Below are positions 57,500 through 64,000 of a DNA stretch of 64,000 bases, one piece after another. The translations under genes were made by a program, and so were the position numbers. Numbering within the stretch: position 1 is the first letter of the stretch; each line of letters opens with the position of its first letter. Under the pieces are notes generated by a model. That model did no database searches. It was not told where the DNA came from and worked only from the letters and a program-made list of their open reading frames with translations. The DNA comes from Calliopum simillimum (Eukaryota; Arthropoda; Insecta; Diptera; Lauxaniidae): the NCBI GenBank assembly GCA_951812925.1, contig OX638371.1, positions 112,739,124 to 112,803,123 on the forward strand, in the 5' to 3' direction.

Positions 57500-58425
57500 C
57501 GAAAAAGTCCTAAAGTATCTAAAAAATTTAAAAATATCGGTAAAATTTCAAAAGTATCGAAAAACATCCAAAATATCGGTAAAACACCGAAACTATCGAA
57601 ATGCATCCAAAATATTGGGAAAATGCCAAAAGTATCGAAAAACATCCAAAATATTATTTAAATTCCAAAAGTATCGACAACATCAAAAATACCGGTTTGA
57701 GTCCAAAAGTACAGGGAAACATCTAAAGCATTGGTAAAAGTCCTAGAGTATCCAACAAAATCAAAAAATATCGGTAAAAGTCCAGAAGTATCGTAAAACA
57801 TCCAAAATATCGATAAAAGTTCAAAAGTATCGAAAAAATCTTAAATACCGGTAAAAGTCCAAAATAATTGAAAAACATCCAAAGCATTAACATTACGTAT
57901 CGGTTAAGGTCCAAAAGTATGGAGAAACATCCAAAATATCGGTAAGAGTACAAAAATATCAAAAAACATCTAAAATATCGGTTAAGATCCAAAATATCAG
58001 TAAAAGTCCAAAAGTATCAAAAACATTTAAAATATCGGTAACATCCCAACAGTATCGAGAAACATATTAAATAACGGTAAAAGTCTAAAAGTATTGTAAA
58101 ACATGCAAAATATCAGTTAAAGTCCAAAAGAATCGAAATAGGGAAAATGCCAAAAGTATTGAAAAATATCCAAAGTATCATTTAAAAAAGTATCAAAAAA
58201 AATCTAATATATCGGTAAAAGCCCAAAAGTATTGAAAAACATCGAAAATATTGGCAAAAGTCCTAGAGTATTGAAAAAAATCTTATATATCGGTAAAAGC
58301 CCAGAAGTATCGTCAATCATCCAATACATCAATAAAAGTCCAAAAGTATCGAAAAAAATCTTAAATACCGGTAAACGTCCAAAATTAATGAAAAACATCC
58401 AAAGCATTAACATTACGTATCGGAT
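57500..58425 (+). repeat. tandem repeat, about 39-bp unit, roughly 23 copies, with higher-order structure
   Basis: The unit reads approximately TATCGGTAAAAGTCCAAAAG then TATCGAAAAACATCCAAAA. Because 39 is 13 codons, several frames on both strands stay open and encode 13-residue repeats (KVSKNIQNIGK-like on the plus strand). A block containing GTCCTAGAGTAT, GAAGTATCGT, TTAAATACCGGTAAA and GCATTAACATTACGTATCGG occurs at about 57,740-57,905 and again 520 bp later at about 58,260-58,425. The second copy marks the array end. I do not call a gene. Confidence 0.9.
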
Positions 58426-58825
58426 AGTGTTTTAAGTTACTGTGCGGGAAATTAGAAAAGTCGCTATTGTATCAAACAACTCTCGTATTTTGGACGATTT
58501 TTGAGATATATAATTTTTGCTGAAAATAGCCTTTTTGATCAAAATCTAGCGAAAAAAATAAAAAAATTGTATAAAAATTTTGAGAAAGCATATGTGATGA
58601 CGTGGTGCGAAAATAAAAATTCAACTCGTAAAGAGTCAATTAATTTAAATTGTATAACCCAATTATCTCAGTGTTTTTTTGTGTATTTATCGTTTTGCAT
58701 TTGCCTATCTAAAGGCGGTGTATTAAATGCCATCAAAAGTGTCATATGGCTGGCGGCAACAAAAATAGCAATGATTTCATGCTTATCTTCACTTCTGCAC
58801 AATTTACGCTTCATTGCAGAGGAAT

Positions 58826-58880
58826 CAACATCAACACCACCAATACCAATACCAACACCACTACCATCATCAACATCATT
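58826..58880 (+). repeat. (CAN)n trinucleotide tract
   Basis: CAACACCACCAATACCAATA followed by similar ACC/ATC triplets. It explains the T/P/S-rich end of an open frame at 58,501-58,884, which otherwise has no recognisable domain. Confidence 0.7.
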
Positions 58881-59423
58881 ATAAAAGACTTGACACTGCG
58901 TAAAAAGGTAGCAGCAACAAATACTTTAAAAACGAAAAAAGGTACCATTTGGCAGGTGCTTCTTGAACTGCTTTTGTGTATTGTATTTGTATTTGTATAA
59001 GTACTGCTCTATCTGTGTTAACTTGGCGCACTGTCAGTGTAAATCAAAATTTATTTGTATTCTGCTTATTGACGTTTGCTCGTAGTGCTCTTTTGTGTAG
59101 TTGTATGCGCTGCTAACGACTTTGTTTGCTTTACGGTATTTTATTTACTACAACGACTACAATTTAAAGAAATTTCCCAAAAATGAATTCATCCATTATT
59201 GACGCACACAAAGCTAAAAGGTGTGTGCACTCTCAAGAAACCCAAAGGGAAAAGAAGCGCTTCGAAAAGTCTACTTCTTTTTCATCAATAAGCGCTTCCG
59301 CTGAGTAAGAACTATTCCTTCGTTTTAACATTGCACGTCCTAGGGCTTAAGCATTCTAAAGCTTACCACCTTGTGGAAACGGCTTTTTGAAGCGCTTCTT
59401 TGTAATGTGAAGGTAAACGTTCT
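58881..59423. other. no gene seen; GAAGCGCTTC palindromes
   Basis: Contains AGAAGCGCTTCG (about 59,254), TAAGCGCTTCCGC (about 59,288) and TGAAGCGCTTCTTTG (about 59,389), spaced over 150 bp. The last four bases, TTCT (59,420-59,423), are the left target duplication of the next element. Confidence 0.4.
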
Positions 59424-59636
59424 CACGGAGCTTGTGGGAGAATTTAAATCAAATTTTGATGTACCTCGGATTTTTTTGTAAATTCTTATTATAGATGTCA
59501 ATAGAAGTTATTCTATGCAAAAAATAAAACTATAGAGGTGGCGCTTTTTTAAAGATAATCCCTTTTCCAATTGGGACATTTCCCATACAAAAATATAAAT
59601 TTTTTTTTTTAACTACATTAAACAAAAATCAAAATA

Positions 59637-60811
59637 GGGGAAGACGGGGTAGATTCGTACACGGGGCACCTTCGTACAGTGGCTTTATTTCGAAAACTAT
59701 AGAAGTTAGCACGTCCGCTTCTTGACATGCAATATTGGTGCTTTTGCAGCCATTTAGCTTGTGAAATGTGGCGGTGGTACAATTGTTGACTTGGCCGAAA
59801 AAAGACTTAGTGTGTTTTTCCAGTGCAAAAGTTATTTTCTTATCTGACTTTAACTTCGTTTAATGGTAATAACTTTATGCTAAAATTTTAAAATACTTCT
59901 GCTAGTTCAAAAACAGATATGCTATTTTACTGTGTGTTTACTAATTTTGCGATTTTGCTAATAGTTTTAATAGAAATAACAACAATCTATATTGATCAGT
60001 TTGGGGCACATTCGTGCTTATAGTTACGGGGTACATTCGTACACACAAATTTACTCCTATGAAGCGTTATTTCAATTTATTTAGTATAACAAAATTAAGA
60101 GCCGATGTATAATTACCAATTAATTCATGGAATTACTGAAACACGTCTAAAAGCAAACGCAATACTCTAAAGATAACCTTAATATACCACTAGTCGACAG
60201 CTATGAAAGTCATTTCTCAATAGATGCAGTTAATTATGCTTGGGGCAACGGGATAGTTTATTCCTTACTCCTTTCAGCAATTGGAATATCAATAACCATG
60301 GAAAAGTTCCTACTATGTACAATATTTCAAGTCTGGATAAAGTTTTCAATCGTGTCATAGTAAAAATATTACAAGTGCATTTGAAATAACAAGAATATGG
60401 CCATTAAACAAACTTTTGTGCAGCGACGAAGATTTTGCATCTGTTGGGACTTACCAGTCAAGTTCTATGGCAGATCTGCATGCGAAAGATGTTCTATACT
60501 TTCATGAGGATACTCTTTCATTCGATCCACATACGATTTCATCGCCTTAATTGCTGCATCCACCGTTGCACGTATACCCCACGTTATGTACGAAAGTACC
60601 CCGCATATGGGGCACATTCGTACATTTTGAGTATCTTCAGAAAATCTGTCATTGCTCTTAAATGATAAATCGGACCGTCTTTAGCTTACACTACATTAAA
60701 AGCTTAATATTGTACTTATTTTACTGCATACTAGTTATTTTGAAAAAGCTGGTAGCTTGCTTTATTTTTAGCCATAAAGTAGAAACTGTACGAATCTACC
60801 CCATCTTCCCT
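59637..60811 (+). mobile_element. deleted pogo-like DNA transposon nested in the palindrome
   Basis: Termini GGGGAAGACGGGGTAGATTC and GAATCTACCCCATCTTCCCT. TA lies on each side (59,635-59,636 and 60,812-60,813). The matching place in the uninterrupted right arm of the host palindrome carries a single TA, which verifies insertion at TA. It contains a decayed transposase C-terminus and repeated GGGGCACATTCGTAC-type motifs at about 59,663, 60,003, 60,029, 60,588 (inverted) and 60,609. At 1,175 bp it is shorter than autonomous pogo-like elements; the N-terminal DNA-binding region was not found. Confidence 0.85.
60190..60552 (+). pseudogene. pogo-like transposase remnant (C-terminal DDE region)
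   Basis: Two islands in the order expected for a pogo/Tigger-type DDE transposase. The first, DSYESHFSIDAVNYAWGNGI (about 60,195-60,255), corresponds to the conserved D-H-S-H-----A--NGI block with the second catalytic Asp position. The second, SKNITSAFEITRIWPLN followed by KLLCSDEDFASV (about 60,357-60,450), corresponds to the AF--TGI-P-N block near the C-terminus, followed by LHAKDVLYFHEDTLSF and a stop at about 60,547. The normal TGI is TRI here. A frameshift and lost sequence separate the islands, and the PPHTSH-QPLD block between them is not readable. It cannot encode a working enzyme. Confidence 0.75.
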
Positions 60812-62002
60812 TAATTACATTCGATGTGTTTTGCGATGTTACACGCGAATCCGACCTCAGAATCACTCTATCGTGTACAGTTTTTGAGATATTCTAATCT
60901 AAAAGCCGAAAAAAGTCGTTTTTTGCCATGTTTTGAAGCTATATAACTATGTAACATATCATTTATTCGTTAAATGTGGTTAAAATACTTGAAAGTCATG
61001 ACCTTTTCCTTTAAAATCTAATTTAAAATTATGTTTATATCTTCATGCTTCTAAGAGATATCGTAGACCGAAATATTGGCTAAACGGGTTTTTTGCACTT
61101 TTGTGTCTTTTTAGGTTAGGATATCTTTGACGAAAAAAAAGATACCAACATTATTTAAATTAGGTTTTAAAGGCAAAGATCAGGACTTTAAAGTTGTTTA
61201 CCAGATTTAACGAAATTAAAATTTCTTTCACATTTTAAACATGTTCAACGAATCGACTACTTCTAAATTCAGCCGTTTGACACCCCGAGTGTTGTTGTTA
61301 CGTGTATGGCATACGGCTGAATTTTGAAATGGTCGGTTCGTTGAACATGTTTAAAATGTGAAAGAAATTTTAATTTCGTTAAATCTGGTAAACAACTTTA
61401 AAGTCCTGATCTTTGCCTTTAAAACCTAATTTAAATAATGTTGGTATCTTTTTTTTCGTCAAAGATATCCTAACCTAAAAAGACACAAAAGTGCAAAAAA
61501 CCCGTTTAGCCAATATTTCGGTCTACGATATCTCTTAGAAGCATGAAGATATAAACATAATTTAAATTAGATTTTAAAGAAAAAGATCATGACTTTCAAG
61601 CATTTTAACCACATTTAACGAATAAATGATATGTTACATAGTTATATAGCTTCAAAACATGGAAAAAAAACGACTTTTTTCGGCGTTTAGATTAGAATAT
61701 CTCAAAAACTATACACAATAGAACAATTCTGAGGTCGGATTCGCGTGAAACATCGCAAAACACATCAAATATGATTATTTTGATTTTTGTTTAATGTAGT
61801 TAAAAAAAAAATTTTATTTTTTTGTATGGGAAAATGCCCCAATCGGAAAAGGGATTATCTTTAAAAAAGCGCCACCTCTATAATTTTATTTTTTGCATAG
61901 AATAATTTCTATTGACATCTATAATAAGAATTTACAAAAAAATCCGAGGTACATCAAAATTTGATTTAAATTCTCCCACAAGCACCGTGTTCTCTCAATA
62001 AA

Positions 62003-62110
62003 ATGACCGCACTAGGATTCGAACCGAGGTCCATCCATGTGATACATGGAAATATATTTTTTTTGCTTACAATTTCGAACTTGTTAGACCTCTACACCAC
62101 TGACCTATGT
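62003..62110 (-). repeat. tRNA-derived fragment with Pol III B-box
   Basis: Reading the minus strand: GTCAGTGGTGTAGAGGTC (A-box/D-arm-like, about 62,105-62,088), then about 60 bp, then GGTTCGAATCC (62,025-62,015), an exact match to the B-box consensus. Spacing is too long for a normal tRNA without an intron, and no matching acceptor stem was found. It is probably a tRNA-derived SINE scrap. Confidence 0.4.
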
Positions 62111-62317
62111 ATATGTTGAAGAGGTATAAAATATGTCTCTCCTAACAGAATTTGATAAGTATTTCAATGCCTCCTGCAGCCTTACAAAGAAACATTGTGT
62201 ATTCAGTTTCAATTCAATCAAACAAAAATAAATAAATTAGATAAAGGCAAATAGAAAAGTGAAATAAAAAAGGTTAAATAAAAAAAAATTATAACAAAAA
62301 AAAAAAAAAAAAAAAAA

Positions 62318-62362
62318 TCACCTACTCTTGGGATCGAACTCGTGTCCATTGCAAACTTGTAT
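62318..62362 (-). repeat. second tRNA-like B-box fragment followed by a T-run
   Basis: The minus strand reads GCAATGGACACGAGTTCGAT then CCCAAGAGTAGGTGA and a long T-run (the plus-strand A-run at about 62,296-62,317). AGTTCGATCCC resembles a B-box, and the T-run could be a Pol III terminator. No A-box is clear upstream. Confidence 0.35.
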
Positions 62363-63435
62363 AACATGTGTGTAAAATTTTTATATATTAAAGACATTTT
62401 TTTTTTCATATATTTTGTTCCCTTTCGCTCAATCTCCTTTTCAAGATACTACACAAATTTTTAACATAGACATAATTTGATCATTGTGTAAGTACTTCTT
62501 AATTTCTATGCGCACAAGCGTTTGGTTAAGAAGCTCTTACAGTTTTTCCCCTTGGGTATATGTTGACTTGGATTTGTGTGCAAATTTCGTTCTTCGTCGA
62601 TATTTTATCTTACTTTTTGGCTCCTCAGAAAGGTTACGACATATAATCGCGTCAACATGAAATGAAAATAAATGTTCCCACGTACCCAGATGCAAATAGC
62701 GAAAAATGCTAAAAGTCAAAATGTGGTCAACGCCATTGTTCTACCAAGGATGTTTTTGTTTTGATTTTGACTTTTTGTTTTTTGATTTTCTATTGATGAT
62801 TTATAATAAAATGTGACATGTCAATACTTGAAGAAACCACATCTGCGACTTGCCTTTCCTTGGCGTCATTTTTTGAACTTTTGGGCCATATGTAGCGTAT
62901 TATTATGATGATTTTTGTATTCTGTTAAAACTTTTGCGTGAACACAAAAGATACAAAAGTTAATTCAACTGAAAAATGGGCTTTTCTTTTGGTATTTTGT
63001 GAATGGTGATTCTAGTTCATCAGAGCGTATGAGTGATATCACAACAAATAAACAATTTGTTGATTTGTGAATACAGCACTCATACGTTCCATTGCGCAGC
63101 ATTGAATAACACTCTTGCATAAATATATCGTGAGAACATCATTGCTTATGGGACACTTTTTGCTCTGTATGCAAAAATAGCTTGAAAGTTCTTAAAACAA
63201 CATGCATAAATATTGCTATGAAATTGAGTCTTTAAAACTTTTTACAGAGAGTTCGATCACTGAATTTGTGGTCAAAAATTTTAGTCATAACACTAATCAG
63301 AACAATATTCAGCCAAAAAGTGGTTACTTTTATCATAAAAAAAGCAAAACAACAATATCCGAGTGAACCTCAGAAAAATGTACCAAAACTTTTCTTATCC
63401 TCATATATTTTTTATATCTCTTTTTTATTTGAAGA
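62363..63435. other. no gene seen; one imperfect hairpin
   Basis: AT-rich DNA. 63,022-63,086 pairs CGTATGAGTG...TCACAACAAAT with TTTGTGA...CACTCATACG. Small frames here are not recognisable. Confidence 0.4.
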
Positions 63436-63720
63436 TACACAGGGCCTATCGCGTATGCTTACGAAGCTTCAGGGAGGTGATAAAAGAGGCTAAGACTAAC
63501 AAAAAATTGCGATCGAGAGGGGGTCTAAAATGTATCCCTGAGAAGTTATAAGGTTAAAACTGATTTTCTGACTTGTTTTAGAAAAATAAATTTTCTTGGC
63601 TCACCCTAGTGTTTTAGAAAAAACTTTTTTACAGTTTAAGCTATTTGAATAGGCTTTCTAAGAGCGTATTTGATTTGTAGGGCTTAACAGCACTCCGCAA
63701 AGTTCTGGACCTTTGAATTT
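63436..63720 (+). repeat. copy of the AGGGTGTATC repeat family (single arm)
   Basis: ATACACAGGGCCTATCGCGTA, GGGAGGTGATAAAAGAGGC, GACTAACAAAAAATTGCGAT, GAGAAGTTATAAGGTTAAAA, TTTTCTTGGCTCACCCTAG, CGCAAAGTTCTGGACCTTTG. The order matches the left arm of 14,200-15,438 without the CGCCC array. Confidence 0.7.
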
Positions 63721-64000
63721 GATATGTTAGTACGTGAAATTGGTGAAAAGTTAGTATTTGACATATGTATAATAGGGGTGTTTTAGTGCACGAATTTTGG
63801 ATTTTGATACTTTACACCCCTCAATTTTGAGAGGTTGGAAAAAAAAAATGAGTTTGCAAAAAAAATTTTGGGGTTGGGATGAGGGCAAGGGTTGGCGCAT
63901 CGAGGTCAAAGATGAGAGAAAAGGCGAAACAATTTACTTACAGCCCTACAAGAGGGGCCACCTCCAATGTATGACCGACCCACATTATTTTTTCTCCTCC
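63721..64000. other. no gene seen at right edge
   Basis: Ends in a slightly G-rich stretch (63,870-64,000) with GGGGTTGGGATGAGGGCAAG. It could be the start of a feature that continues outside the window. Confidence 0.35.

Larger units (their letters stand above)
59424..61989. mobile_element. large palindromic DNA element (CACGG ends), interrupted by a pogo-like transposon
   Basis: Left end CACGGAGCTTGTGGGAGAAT, right end ATTCTCCCACAAGCACCGTG, flanked by TTCT on both sides (59,420-59,423 and 61,990-61,993). The arms run 59,424-61,275 and 61,314-61,989 around a loop of about 38 bp. The left arm is longer only because of the insertion at 59,637-60,811; without it the arms are each about 0.68 kb. 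Pairing is very close (for example AAACCTAATTTAAATAATG and GGTCTACGATATCTCTTAG in both arms). No ORF. A 4-bp duplication with CAC ends might suggest Chapaev-type transposition, but this is speculative. Confidence 0.88.

Noticed and set aside
57422..57992. Repeat-protein-like frames on both strands
   Set aside because: Consequence of a 39-bp (13-codon) tandem repeat in low-complexity DNA.
54093..58425. CRISPR array
   Set aside because: Repeats are contiguous tandem units without unique spacers, in a clearly eukaryotic nuclear context.
58501..58884. 127-codon plus-strand open frame
   Set aside because: Ends in a trinucleotide tract, no domain recognised, overlapped by another frame; no splice or promoter support.
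62003..62110. Functional tRNA gene
   Set aside because: The B-box is good, but A-box spacing is too long and no acceptor stem pairs.

Overview
This is an AT-rich animal nuclear window, almost certainly from a higher fly (Diptera, Schizophora). Three things point there: a decayed copy of the fly neural adhesion gene Neuroglian with short introns, a Ty3/gypsy retrotransposon of the type common in flies, and very many (ATGT)n, (CAA)n and A/T-run microsatellites. A tephritid fruit fly is my guess, but nothing seen proves the family. I find no intact host gene, no confident tRNA or rRNA gene and no CRISPR array. The window reads as gene-poor intergenic or large-intron DNA built mostly from mobile elements and their palindromic, non-autonomous derivatives.

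Layout. 200-1117: unprocessed pseudogene fragment of Neuroglian (fibronectin III region) with at least one recognisable intron. 1.3-9.7 kb: a foldback repeat, an AGAAT microsatellite, a TA-flanked MITE and copies of a GGGTTGCCACC repeat. 10.9-19.3 kb: several terminal-inverted-repeat elements, including two members of a hAT-like family (8-bp target duplications), one of them carrying a nested CAGGCCTG element; a TA-flanked GGGGAA-ended element; a palindromic element with an expanded CGCCC array; and long hairpins. 20.4-21.8 kb: a dead Jockey/CR1-type LINE (endonuclease and reverse transcriptase fragments). 22.5-29.4 kb: repeats, then a palindrome and a CACACTGG-ended element with a 5-bp target duplication.

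30,891-37,233: the one intact element in the window, a 6.3-kb Ty3/gypsy LTR retrotransposon. It has two identical 155-bp LTRs, a 4-bp ATAT duplication, a primer-binding site, a polypurine tract, gag and pol (protease, reverse transcriptase, RNase H, integrase with all catalytic residues), and no env. Gag and Pol overlap in frames that need a -1 shift. It looks young and possibly still active.

37.2-54 kb: more MITEs, low-complexity TTCGGC repeats, a palindrome at 46.5-47.4 kb and a tandem repeat of GGGCGTG hairpins. 54.1-55.0 kb: about 6.5 copies of a roughly 144-bp tandem repeat. 56.5-57.2 kb: a second CAGGCCTG element and a 185-bp pogo-like MITE. 57.5-58.4 kb: a roughly 39-bp tandem repeat with a 520-bp higher-order duplication. 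59,424-61,989: a large palindromic transposon interrupted by a deleted pogo-like DNA transposon. The undamaged arm of the palindrome preserves the empty target site. 62-64 kb: tRNA-like fragments and another dispersed-repeat copy.

The only gene set that works together is LTR-gag-pol-LTR. Everything else recognised is dead or non-autonomous.
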